Counted from the first letter of the stretch, positions 38,245 to 49,325 are shown. The stretch: 64,000 nt of DNA from Sternotherus odoratus (GCA_032164245.1 JAVMKO010000002.1:178132920-178196919); one strand, 5' to 3'. Notes: generated by a model from the letters alone, not told the origin. Translations and numbers: made by a program.

Positions 38245-38485
38245 ATAATAAATGGAGATATACCAATCTCCTAGAACTGGAAAGACCTTGAAGGTCATCG
38301 AGTCCAGTCCCCTGCCTACACTAGCAGGATCCGCCTGCCTACACTAGCAGGATTGAGTACTGTCCCCTGACAGATTTTTTGCCCCAGATCCCTAAATGGC
38401 CCCCTCAAGGATTGCACTCACAACCCTGGGTTTAGCAGGCCAATGCTCAAACCACTGAGCTATCCCTCCCCCCCAAAAAAAATTA
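38245..38485 (-). repeat. SINE unit 3
   Basis: It has the 23-bp duplication and the GTGCAATCC B-box variant. Confidence 0.9.
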
Positions 38486-38697
38486 ATAATAAATGGAGAT
38501 ATACCAATCTCCTAGAACTGGAAAGACCTTGAAGGTCATCGAGTCCAGTCCCCTGCCTACACTAGCAGGATTGAGTACTGTCCCCTGACAGATTTTTTTT
38601 TTTTTCCCCAGATCCCTAAATGGCCCCCTCAAGGATTGAACTCACAACCCTGGGTTTAGCAGGCCAATGCTCAAACCACTGAGCTATCCCTCCCCCC
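38486..38697 (-). repeat. SINE unit 4, ancestral-looking
   Basis: It lacks the 23-bp duplication and keeps GTTCAATCC, the canonical tRNA-type B box, where units 1-3 have GTGCAATCC. It has a longer T-run on the + strand (about 38591-38604). In SINE orientation it is the 5'-most unit and the only one next to the right-hand TA tract. Confidence 0.88.
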
Positions 38698-39808
38698 TTA
38701 TATATATAATATATATAAAATATATTTTAAAATCCCATCCCTGTTTTTAAAAGAACTAGTTTTGAGGTTTTTGAGCATCCTGTGTGTGACAAAAGGTGAC
38801 TATTTAAACTCCAAAGAAATGACAAACTTCAAAGTGAAGCTGTGAAGCCACATATATCGTGAACATTTTTTCTAAAAGGAAGAAATATCTTTTAAATTTA
38901 AAAATAAGACATTTTGCCTTACTGAATGGATTCTACTGGTAATAAACTTTAATGATTTAATACAAACTTGTAAATCACTTTCAGTGAGGGCCTTACAATA
39001 TAGCACAGCTTTTATAAAAAATACTAAAGTGCTGTCAGCTTAAAATTTTTAATGCTTGGCAATAATGAAAATTAGAACAAAATTCAAGTTTATCTGGGAT
39101 ATGGAGTACTAAATACAGATCTATGCTCCAAGATTTTATATATTTTTTGGAAGAAATTATTTGCTTTCCCCTCAAATTATATCTGACCAGTGTTATACTA
39201 TGTCACATGCAAATATTAATGATAATACATCCCACTAATACTTTCCAAATATACAATGTTCAGGTTTTGCACTATGGTTTATGGAGATGGCATTTTCTTA
39301 CCAAAAAATTGCTTTTACAATTAGGTACAATGAAAATTTTAAAGCATATTCTCGATTTATGAATGCTAAATGTGATCCTTATCCCCTTTTAACTCTACAC
39401 AGTGATTCACTGGTTCTCAAGTCAACAAATTATTCATTTTATGGGCAAAGATTCAGTTATAGGCAACACAGCATCTTTATATATTAATCAATGGCAATAT
39501 TACTTCATCCATTATATCTGTTGCTCTTTGTTGCAGGACAGGGCTCAATATAAGCAAATAAATGTTGCTTCTGGGGGAGTTAGGAACCCCCTCCTCCCGA
39601 AAACAAACATCTGTTGTGAATCTGTATTAGCTGTAATGTTAAAATAATGGTGCCTGCCTTGACCAAGCTGCTTTGAAAAAATACACTGATGATGATTAAA
39701 AATACACAGCACAATAAAAAGTTGTTTCACGTTGATAACCCTTGGGTAGAATGAAGCCTATTACTAAACTAAACAAAATAATTGTTAAGCTTTACATATA
39801 GACATTAA

Positions 39809-39897
39809 GGGTCAGATCCTCAGCTGGTGAAAATTGTCATAGCTCCATTGACTTTAATGAAGCCAGAACAAGTTACACCAAGTGAAGATCTGGCCCC
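39809..39897. repeat. Short palindromic MITE-like repeat
   Basis: GGGTCAGATCCTCAGCTGGT at the left is matched by CCAAGTGAAGATCTGGCCCC at the right, with CATTGACTTTAATGAAG in the middle. It is flanked by TAA on both sides. Confidence 0.75.
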
Positions 39898-41024
39898 ATA
39901 ATCTTTCCATTTATCTGATTTGTGCTGTAATACAGATGTATGCGTAGACTGCAGACCCCCACAAATGTGAAACTTTCCCAATTAGCAGCAGAGCTATCAT
40001 CATTAAAAAAAGTTATCAGTGTAGGCTAAATATGCAGGGAGATCATGGATATAACCTTTGATATGAGGGACTGAACTGCAGTTTAGAAGTCTATGCAAAA
40101 GAAATTTTACATTTACTCATCTCTCTTTATTTATTTCACAATAAACTAAAAAACAGATGAAGCATTAACCTACTTAGAAGAGCATACATGACATCTAAAA
40201 CGGTGTTGTGTCCAACTGTTTTAGGACTAGATGGTTTGCAGTTTTCATATCTAAAACATTCCATTTGTTTCCCTTGGCATTAGACGCTTTGGGCAAATTT
40301 GGTGGCACTGACTTATCTCATGATTTTCTCAGATATGTAGATATCAAAGTCAAAGTGAAATTACTTTTTATTGTGCTGTATGTTTAATTAGCATGAATAA
40401 TAACCAGGTATTATAGAAAACTATAATGTGAACCCAACCAATAATGTAGACGTCCAATTACCATGCACATTTTTCTTTGCAGAATTACTTCAAAAAAAGT
40501 TTTGTATTAGAATGCTCTTGATTTAAAACTATTTTTTCTTAATTAAGTGAAGCTGGAAAATTTTGTGAGTGACTATGTAAAAAATCTATACATTATTTAT
40601 CATATTTGGTAATGCCTTCTGGTAAATGTCAGTAAATCTTGTAAATTACTGTACTAATTTATTTTAAAGTTGGTTACATATATTTGTATTTACTTTCATT
40701 GTTTAAAAGTGAAGCATTATGGCCTTGAATATATTTTCATATGGAGCCAAGCACATTCTCATTTGCTTCCATTAAAAACTTGAAAAAAAATTATAACTGT
40801 TTTAGAACTCATGTATTTATTAGGACAGGTAGAACCAACTAAAATTTAGTCACCAATAATCATGATTGATTCTGAAATAAAGCATGAGTAATTGTATGAC
40901 AGCTAAAGAGTTTAATTATTTCCGCTCTTCTTTTCACCTTTTGGATCCTCCTCTTCTTTTATGTCCCAAAAATGCTATTTGGTTCTGACTTCTGTTTCTT
41001 TTGGAAATTTAATCTTCCTCTCCT

Positions 41025-41040
41025 CCCCCCCCCCCCCCCC
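41025..41040. repeat. Poly(C) run
   Basis: Sixteen C residues within a pyrimidine-rich tract. Confidence 0.9.
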
Positions 41041-43562
41041 TCTCATTGTGCTTATTTGCTTTTTATTGTAAAGAAATTGTACCAGTGTCCCTCCAAAGTC
41101 TAGAATTAAAACCCCATTTTTCATATTGCATTTGATCTGGAACAATAATTTTGCTAACCCCTTTTCAACTGCTTCCATATTTTATGGCTCAAACTCTGTC
41201 GGTCTCCCTCTCTGCATTTCTATTTTTTCCCCTTCAACACTCCTCGTTCCACATTTCCAGAGACTGATTGACAGGAACAGGTTGGTAAGAAACTTCAGGA
41301 CATGTTGTTAACATCTGACACTCTGGAAGAGAACTCAGCCCAATCACTGGGCACGTAAAGGGAAGTTGCACCTATTAGAGATGAAAGGAATTGTGCTTAA
41401 TCGTTATTTACAAGTTACCTGAAACAAAACTCATCTATCCTCAGCTGTTTATTTCAGGAGAGACCATTTTAAAACAAACAAAAACTGACTATGCGGTTTT
41501 TGTTTTTCTTCAATAAAGTGATGATTCTAGCGTATCCCGCAAAACAATCTAAAACCCCCAAAGCACAATACTTTGTAAATCTCGGTTATTGTTTAATGAG
41601 TCTATCTGAGGATATTCCTCATGGACAACCCGTCTGTTTTCACAGCACTGGCAGCTAAAAAACAAATAATGGTGCAGCCATTCCATGTTCTTTTTACTCT
41701 TCCTTTAATATTAGAGCACACAGTAAAGCAATAAGCACAATGAAGAGCACAAAATGTTTCATCAGTGTGGTAACTGTAGGTTTCCTTTTTTTTTCCTTCT
41801 GAAGAAATATCCAGTTTTGTACAATCGCAACAACGATCACACTCTGAACACCACAAGTTTCAAACAGCATTGTTACAGAGAAAACTGACTCAAGAACAAT
41901 TTTTAAAAACATCAGATTTAAGAAAAGGGGGAGGGGGAAGAAATCTTACCGCTTAAAGACTGCTGCAGGTTCCAGCTCACTCAAACTGCAGGGAAAAGTG
42001 GAGCAGCTGCTGAACAAAAGTTTTAGATTTTTTTTTTTTTTAAGAAAGTCTGCAAAACTAATTTCCCACAAAATAGGGCTCAATTTCCGTTTAAGAAACC
42101 AGGAATTGAATGAGATTTGCAAGACCTAATTTTTTCCAACAGCAAGTGACATTCGTTTTATCTTTCACACATGGACCTAAGACTTTTTAAACTTAAATTG
42201 CAGAAACCAAGGAGTCTCCGAATGTAGGGCGGGGAAAGAACGAGGGTTTAAGGGGAAATATTTATGGTACTGATCGTCACTTGATTGTTGATCAATAACA
42301 CTTTAATTTAAAGCAACTGACTGTCATTTTCGCTGTCACCATTCATTCCATGAGGTAGTTCAAAGGCATATTTAAAATTTTCCAGACACCTGAGACAATG
42401 AAAACAACAACCGAGTGAAACAAAACAAACTTCCAGATGCAGAGACTAGAAAGTGGTTTGAGATCCTGTTTTGAAAGGGCAGAAAGCAGGGAACTGTTAT
42501 CTTTCACTGACCTGTTTCTGCAGCTCATTAACTGCCGGTCCTTTCATTTTAAAACAAACGCCCTAACATTTCGGATCCAGTCGCACCCAAGCGCAAGTGC
42601 AGAAGTATCTGTGCTTAATACATTTAATATTTTAAGACATCATCTTTGCAGCTGAAGACGCGCCATGTGAGCGGAACAAGTGAGTGACAGGGCTGTTGCT
42701 GTAATTTATTAATCAGGGGGAATCGAAGTGTCAGGGACCAGTGTGGTTATTTGCAGCAGTTTTAGATTATCAACGATAACCTGGATGCCATTCCCATCTG
42801 GGCTCGGTTCCTTGCGGGGGGCTGATCATTGCTCTGTTACCTGGACAAGATTATTTCTGATCGCTTTAGGGGAACATTCCTGTTTACAAGGCATCGGCCA
42901 AAGGAAGTTGACGAGACACCTGGGGCGGCAGGTGAGGATGGATTTGGATTTGAAGCTGCCTCCCCCTCCAACTCTTGTCCTGCCCCTCTCCCGCCAAACG
43001 CCCGCTTCCCCATTGGGGAAAGAGGCCGCCTTATCCTGGAGCAGGACAATCCGCTTCAGGTCCTCAACTCCACCTGCCCTTCCCCATAAACACCACGGCT
43101 CGGCGGGAAACCCTTAGGAAAGAGAGCGGCCGGCCGTGAGCGGGATCAGAGGGGCCCAAATCTGCAATTGAGGGGAGGAGGGACTGGGAGAGCACTGGCG
43201 CGCCAGACCCGCATGGAGCCTCCAGGGGGCGACCCCCTGCCCGTGTGTAAGTGGGCCGCGTGGTCACAGAGTCTGTGGGAACCCAGGGGGGCGGGGACTG
43301 TGCTGGGCAATCAAGTGTCACTTTCCCTGCCTCGGGGTTGCCGCTTTTCATGTCCCGCACGCCCCACCCCCAACCCCGCCCCCGCCTGCCGGGGCGACTC
43401 GGGCCCCGCCTGTGCCCGCCGGGGCCGAGCTGCCCCTCGGGGCTGGGGCTGATGCGAGGGGCCGGGTCGCGGACCGTGCCGGGACTTTTGGAGGGAGTTT
43501 TCGCATGTGGTCAATCGCTGGGTCGCTAAGCCAGCCCCCAGCTCACGTTACACGCTCCTGGA

Positions 43563-43569
43563 TTTATAA
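43563..43569 (+). promoter_or_regulatory. MEOX2: TATA-like element upstream of MEOX2
   Basis: GGATTTATAACC lies about 340 bp before the start codon, which would place a start site near 43590-43600 and a 5'-UTR of roughly 300 bases. A CAAT-like motif (GGTCAATCG, 43507-43515) lies about 50 bp upstream. The true start site is not known from sequence alone. Confidence 0.4.
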
Positions 43570-43680
43570 CCTCCCCGAGCCGTCTCCCCCTCCGAGCACT
43601 TCTCGGGGACCACCTTCTCCCGGCGCTAACCTCTCCCACTGCGGGACACCCGAGGAGCTCTGAGGAAGCTCCCCGAGGCC

Positions 43681-43700
43681 GTGTGTGTGTGTGTGTGTGT
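43681..43700. repeat. (GT)10 microsatellite in the presumed 5'-UTR
   Basis: Ten uninterrupted GT units lie about 200 bp before the MEOX2 ATG. They would be transcribed if the TATA-like element is used. Confidence 0.9.
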
Positions 43701-43898
43701 TTAATGCAACGCAGCCTGCCCACTCGGGCTAAAGACCTGGATTATCCGAGCTCCGCTCCTAAGTGTCTCGTTGCCGTTTCGGGGGGGCGAAAAAAAACCC
43801 CACCCCCCAGCAAGCCCGATCCGCTTCCAGGGCGCGTTGACACCGGGCGGTGGAGTTGGATCCCTCCTAAGCGCCCCTGCCTGGAGCCCGAGACTCGC

Positions 43899-44054
43899 AT
43901 GCCATGGATCACACGCTCTTTGGCTGCCTGCGCAGCCCGCATGCCGCCGCCCAGGGCTTGCACCCCTTCTCCCAGTCGCCTCTCGCCCTGCATGGGAGAT
44001 CCGACCACATGTCCTACCCCGAGCTGTCCACGTCTTCCTCCTCGTGCATCATAG
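43899..44054 (+). other. Upstream ORF overlapping the MEOX2 start
   Basis: An ATG at 43899 precedes the MEOX2 ATG (43904) by 5 bases in another frame. It runs 51 codons to TAG at 44052-44054, and the frame is open from 43683. Its context is weak (C at -3, C at +4), whereas the MEOX2 ATG has GCCATGG, so leaky scanning would favour MEOX2. The peptide is probably not functional; any effect would be on translation. Confidence 0.5.
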
Positions 44055-44423
44055 CGGGATACCCCAACGAAGAGGGCATGTTCGCCGGCCAGCACCACCG
44101 AGGGCACCACCATCACCATCACCACCACCACCATCACCACCAGCCGCAGCAGCAGCAGCACCACCAGGCGCTGCAGACGAACTGGCACATTCCCCAGATG
44201 TCCTCGCCCCCCGCCGCGGCCAGGCACAGCCTCTGCCTGCAGCCCGACTCGGGGGGTCCCCCGGAGCTGGGCAGTAGCCCACCAGGCCTGTGTTCAAACT
44301 CCTCCAGCCTGGGCACCAACACCCCGACGGGGGCGGCGTGCGCTCCCGGGGACTATGGCAGGCAGGCGCTGTCCCCCGTGGAAACCGAGAAGAGGTCGGG
44401 CAAAAGGAAAAGCGACAGCTCAG
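43904..44423 (+). CDS. MEOX2: MEOX2 homeobox transcription factor, coding exon 1 (5' partial gene)
   Basis: Mesenchyme homeobox 2 (Gax/Mox2) is a nuclear homeodomain transcription factor of somite, limb muscle and vascular cells. The exon encodes residues 1-173 plus one base of the next codon. It begins [14 protein letters not shown] and has the conserved [15 protein letters not shown] block at 30-44 and [12 protein letters not shown] at 49-60. A run of twelve His follows at 68-79, then a Gln/His stretch (80-88), [12 protein letters not shown] and a Ser/Pro/Gly-rich region with [20 protein letters not shown]. It ends [11 protein letters not shown]...KRKSDSS. The His run and these blocks separate MEOX2 from MEOX1. 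The start is the first in-frame ATG with strong GCCATGG context. The exon stops at CTCAG|GTAAAG. Reading on would give a stop at 44498-44500, which is intron. The homeodomain lies in later exons outside the window. No break is seen. Confidence 0.97.
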
Positions 44424-44429
44424 GTAAAG
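44421..44429 (+). other. MEOX2: MEOX2 exon 1 splice donor
   Basis: CAG|GTAAAG is a strong 5' splice site after one base of a split codon (phase 1). It falls where the MEOX2 family switches from the KRKSDSS text to the exon that leads into the homeodomain. Confidence 0.92.
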
Positions 44430-44620
44430 GCTCGTCCTTTGCTATTCTTGGGGGTGGGGGTGCGCCTGGGTGTGGATCCGGGGTGGTGGGGGGGTTCTAG
44501 AGAGAAACGCTGGGCTTGATGGAGGGGCTGCACTGCCCAGCCTCACGGCCCCCTTTATGCCAAGCCTTCCTCTGAGGAGAGCAGGCTCCGGAGAGTCACC
44601 AAAGCCGCGCTCGGTGTCTC

Positions 44621-44725
44621 CATCATAAAGCAAAGGTAACAAAGTCCTGTGGCACCAGGACTTTGTTACCTCTGCTATTCCAGACTAACACGGCTACCTC
44701 TCTGATTCTTGACATCATAAAGCAA
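44621..44725 (-). mobile_element. Palindromic Penelope-like insertion, copy 3 (short)
   Basis: A perfect 13-bp TSD, CATCATAAAGCAA, lies at 44621-44633 and 44713-44725 around a 79-bp insertion (44634-44712). On the minus strand it starts TCAAGAATCAGAGAGG, the same terminus as copy 1, and folds back at GTGGCACC: AGGTAACAAAGTCCT inverted to AGGACTTTGTTACCT. It lies about 210 bp after the MEOX2 splice donor. The lack of divergence between the arms and between TSDs suggests it is recent. Confidence 0.82.
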
Positions 44726-45644
44726 GTTTCTCGGGAGCGTGGAAAAAGAGTGAGCACGTGCGAGACCGTGAAATCAATTGTGAGCCGCTGCCCACGGTCA
44801 GGAGGGGGAAATGTTTGTAGGTCTGATTCGTATTTAGCAGCTGGTATTGCGGTTCCTCCCTCCTTCCCCTCCGTTTCAGGATTCACACGATCGTCCTTTC
44901 CCACCCCCCGTTCGCCCTTTGAGCCAGTGAAACATATTTCTGAACGCTTGCACAAGCCTTGGAAACTTTGTCTCAGAACTGGAACTTTTCTCCTGAATGC
45001 GAAGTATGTGTTGCATTCTAGGGAGCGTGTCTGTATAGAGCGTGTGTATAACCTAGAATATAATGCACGGTGAGGCATGAGTTGGAATTTATAAATCGCC
45101 ATGCAGTAAATCCCATGTTTACAACGCTTAGTATTTCATTTCATGTGCTTGGGCTTTGAGGAAGACTTTGCTGGAGTTTTGATACACAGTTTTTTAAGAA
45201 GGTGACTTCGGATATGCATATTTGCAGCCTCTATAGAAAGGTGAAGCATTATTATACTTCGAGTTTTATATGCCACTACTGAACAGATGTGGGTTTTCAA
45301 AGTGGGGGGGAAAAGTCTCAGAAAATCCCATTCTAACAAAAGACAGTGATCAAGGGCAATACAGTAGTTGCAATTGATGGCATTTTTGTTGTGCGTTCAA
45401 AATATTGAAAATGCAAGAGCAGACATACTAGTGAAGAGAAAATGAAAGGATTTTCCAGATATTTACTAAAGTTCACAACTGGAACCATGACCCTGATTCA
45501 CTTGAAATGCCATTAATCAGGTTATTAAAAGCTATAGAAAGTTTGCTAATTTTTAAACTGCTTTTTGCAGCTAGATTCTATTTTTTTCTTTGCAGTTCTC
45601 CATGTCAGTTTTACTAGGAAAGTTTTACAATAAATCAGGATAGG

Positions 45645-45723
45645 TTTCTGTGGCCTGCATTGTGCAGGAGGTCAGACTAGATGATCATGATGGTCCCTTC
45701 TGACCTTAAAGTCTATGAGTCTA
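45645..45723 (+). mobile_element. CR1 3' tail fragment
   Basis: GTGGCCTGCATTGTGCAGGA, GGTCAGACTAGATGATCATG and ATGGTCCCTTCTGACCTTAA lead to a CTATGAGTCTA end, a CR1-type 3' terminus. It is inside MEOX2 intron 1. Confidence 0.75.
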
Positions 45724-48700
45724 ACTATATTGGCTCAATTATGCCAGTGAAAGTAAAGTAAGTAAATAAAAGGTTGTAGGATTTTACTTACTGTTACTAT
45801 ATAGGTTGAAAAAAGTTCTCCAAAATATAAAATCTGTCATTCACAGACATTTGATGTTTTATTTGCAATTATACCTTCACTGTGTTTTTTAAGCAAACTT
45901 GCATAATTGATCATGTGAGCTCCTTGGAATATTACATTTTTTTAACCTGAGATTTTGAGGGGGAAGTAATTTTATGCTGGGTTGTCAGAGGGGATCAGTA
46001 AATTTGTCATTTACAGATGTAGAAAATTAGAAGAAAGCACATCTATGCTTCACAATACGAGGGAATGTTGATGTTGCTTTCCGCATTTTGCAATGCAAAT
46101 ACACAAATCCATTAGGTGGGACTCTGTTGGAGTCAATGGAATCTTTCCATTTACTTCAATGGGCGTTGGATTGGGTCTTTAATTATGATCATGCTGATAT
46201 AACAACATTGTCTTAGAAAGTTAACTCCAGACTATGTCTGTACACAACCCCAAAATCATAGTACAGTATATAACTTTGCCCCACCTCCCCAAAATAGCAA
46301 CTATGTTCATGTATTCTGAATGGTTTGATCTAACAAGTCTCTATAGACAATGATGCAATAGTCACAATATTTTCATTATTTTGGAAAAATATTGCTTTCA
46401 GACCACATATTTTTACCACCCATTATTTTGTTTTAATCTGAACTTCTGTGCTGAATATTTGATATCAGTGTAATTTATGGCATCAATCTCATTTTTAGGT
46501 CAGTCAGTGTATTTCTGCACTTGCCGGCGGCAATTGCTGTTTGTTTTTACTGTTTTTAACAAGGAATGTATATGATGGATCATTCTTTTTGTTTCCTGAA
46601 TCAAATTGCCATATGTTTTTTAAACATAACTGACTGAGAACTGTTAGCCACCTTCCACACTTTTAAATTTCTTTAGTAAATATTAACTTTAAATTTATAA
46701 TTAATTGTAAACAAGTAAACAAAGAGGCTGTTCAGGTGTGTCAGAAAGTCAGCAGTGTCAGAAAGTAGCTAATTAAGCACTAGTGTGTATTTAGGAGATA
46801 CTTCCATTCTTTTATTTCGCATTTAAGACAACAGAATATTTTGGGGATATTCCTATGCTCTGAACATGTCCCAGTTTTGAACTAAAATTAGCCTTGGGGC
46901 CACCCCAGTTTTGTGGTATCTGGCTTTCATTAATATAAACTGTTGACATCAGAAATGTTAACTCCTAACGTTGAATTTTGACAGTTGTCTGTTCTAAAGA
47001 AACCAACACAACATCAATTAAAGCTACATGGTTTATTTATTTCCAAAAAATGCTATATTTATTCACCATTATAAAATTGTCATGAAAATTTCCCAGCGAA
47101 GATGCACATTTTTTCATGTTGATCTTTACCATGATGATAATGGGGGAAAAAGACTAATGCTATTTTATATGTCCATCAAAAAAAATTACTCTTTAAAGTC
47201 TCATACTCCTGTACACAGGTGAATGGATGGGGGAATAACTTTTTTGGGGGTATACCTTGTCATACCTTGTTCCTTGCTTAGAAACCAAAGTGATATGTGC
47301 CTTAGAAATTATTTCGAATGACTGATTTTTGGATCCCACACTGGGGCCTGAGCAGGCTGGGAAATAACTTCTGGAGCTAATGTTCAGTAAACATGGAGAA
47401 ACTGTCAACTCTGTATAAAAGATTTGTGAATTATATGATGAGTGGGAAATGCCTCTTAGTCATCTCTTCCTGACTGCAGCAGGCCAACCTGCCTGGGCCC
47501 AAATGTGGGACCGTAAACCAGCATGAGGGGATATACTCACGGACCTTTAAACACGGTGGGTTCATTTCTTTCAAATAAACATGTCTGACATCAACAACAG
47601 TAATAAAAATAAGATGCTACAACCAGGATGATGTGTACTGGAAACAAATTTGGCTCTTTTAAAATGCAGTAACAGCCGAGATATTTGAGTGCTAATGCGA
47701 GGTAGATGAAGCCATATTCAATTAATAAGAAAAATATTCCTAAAATGTGGTGTTGCTTTATATGGCATGAATTCTTTCATGAGGTATAATTTGGAATTTT
47801 TTTCCTCTCATAAATTGCCTGTGACTTCTGAAGCCATTTAATTTCACCATTGTAAAATAACAGGTGTTGTTTACAGAGGATATAAAACAAGTAACAAATG
47901 CAAGACTACTGTAGTGGTTGTCTAAGTCAGCTAACTTGTGTCTAAATTCTCTTAAAACAGTCATGATTTTAGGAAAGTCGTGAGCCCAGACGCACCTTGG
48001 AGACATAAAGTGTAATCTGGATTCATGTGAAAGTAATTAACTTTCTGAGTACTTTAGGAAGTCTAAATTTCAATGGGAAAAATCTGAAAAGCTCCTACTA
48101 TTCAGGGTAGATATGGGTAGACATAACTATTAGATATGAAACAATCTAAATGGATCGGGCTATCTATTAGGCTAGATGAATATATATATATATATTAAAA
48201 GTGAATATATGAAGATATGCTACTGTATATTCAAACCCAGTGCCATTTAAAAATACTATTAAGTATGAAAAATATGTTTACATCTGATACATAAAGACTC
48301 TGTATAGAGTGCAGAGATGTATAGAGCATTTGATGTATGTAAATATAGCTAGATGTCCATTTATATTTTTTAAAATGAACATAAAATGCCATCATACAAA
48401 TGTAGTCTATGGTGTGCCTTCAAAGAAACTGCTTTTAAAACCTAAATACTACATAAATATATATATGCACTGTCTAAAATGATCACTTCAAAGCGTCATT
48501 TTGATAAATGACTGTAAATAGTGATAATTCATTGGTTTCAATGACTTCTGATTGCTCTCTAAAACATTTCAGTAAGAAAAATGAGCTGCACCCGCATAAT
48601 CAAAAGGACTGTGTAACTGATTCATCAATAGGTCTATACTTTTCACCGGGGCAGTAACAGAAGCCAGAGAAATACATGCTATTGGCTGACAACTTTCTCT

Positions 48701-49230
48701 GGAAAGAGTTAATTTGTTAATTATGTTTGGGATATAATATCAAAACATCACTTATCATGAAGGGAAAATGTCAAAATATGTAGGTTATACAAATCAGAGA
48801 GGTATGTACCAAATGTGTTGAAGTCAAATTGAATGATCGTGGTATTTTAAAGAGAAATACAATACAGATGATTCCTTATCAGAGACCAGTGTTGCATATT
48901 GCATTGCTTAGTGAATTGTTTTATTGGACAAAATGTACACAAATATGTTTACTTTGCTCACAGCAAGTATAATTAACAAAGCAGAACTGTATCTTTCATA
49001 GCTACTAACTTTTATTTAATTTGTACAATCTAAAACTCCTTGCTCTTAGCAAAATGACAGGTTTAGTATATTTTAGCATATCTCTTTGCATTAACTGTGG
49101 ATGGAAAATAGCATCCAGTCATGCCATCTAATTTGAATTGCTATCTGTTTAGATGTATTGAGATTAATTTTTAGCTACACACATTTATGCCCTCCCTATT
49201 TCCCTATTTAAAAAACCAAACATATCAAGG

Positions 49231-49325
49231 TCTTAATCCAGAAAAACATTTAAGCATGTGCTTAACTTTTTGAGTTCCATTGCTTATAGTTAAGCACATA
49301 CTTAATGCATTGCTGGATCAGGCCC
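49231..49325. repeat. Short palindromic MITE-like repeat
   Basis: CATTTAAGCATGTGCTTAAC at the left pairs with GTTAAGCACATACTTAATGC at the right, between TCTTAATCCA and TGGATCAGGCCC ends. No coding capacity. Confidence 0.75.

Larger units (their letters stand above)
37763..38697 (-). repeat. Tandem array of four tRNA-derived SINE units
   Basis: On the minus strand each unit starts with a G-run then GGATAGCTCAGTGGTTTGAG (A-box region). It continues with CCTGCTAAACCCAGGGTTGT, then a CR1-like tail GACTCGATGACCTTCAAGGT and TATATCTCCATTTATT. The + strand word TGGAGATATACC recurs at 37771, 38012, 38253 and 38494, an exact 241-bp period. Units 1-3 are almost identical. Unit 4 differs in two structural ways (see its entry). 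The short linker between units is an A-rich tail next to a C-run. Turtle Pol III SINE assignment is from recognition of the tRNA-like head. Confidence 0.93.
38698..42899. other. Repeat-poor DNA 5' of MEOX2
   Basis: Apart from a short palindromic repeat at 39809-39897 and a poly(C) run at 41025-41040, no transposons are recognised over 4 kb. This contrasts with the left half of the window. It may hold MEOX2 regulatory DNA, which is inference. No exon supported. Confidence 0.5.
42900..44480 (+). promoter_or_regulatory. MEOX2: CpG-rich island over MEOX2 promoter and exon 1
   Basis: G+C and CpG rise sharply from about 42.9 kb, densest at 43.1-44.4 kb, then return to AT-rich DNA after exon 1. The region spans the 5'-UTR and the coding exon, as is typical of developmental homeobox genes. 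Boundaries are by eye. Confidence 0.75.

Noticed and set aside
37763..38697. CRISPR-like array or cluster of tRNA genes
   Set aside because: The period is 241 bp with no short-repeat/unique-spacer pattern. The tRNA-like head is only the promoter part of a SINE with a CR1-like tail.
43742..44227. 161-codon antisense frame over MEOX2 exon 1
   Set aside because: A shadow of the MEOX2 coding strand; its Val/Met-rich stretch is the complement of the His codons.
44424..44500. Extension of the MEOX2 reading frame beyond the donor to a stop at 44498-44500
   Set aside because: A strong CAG|GTAAAG donor lies exactly where family homology ends; the added residues are Gly-rich intron translation. A read-through isoform cannot be excluded but has no support.
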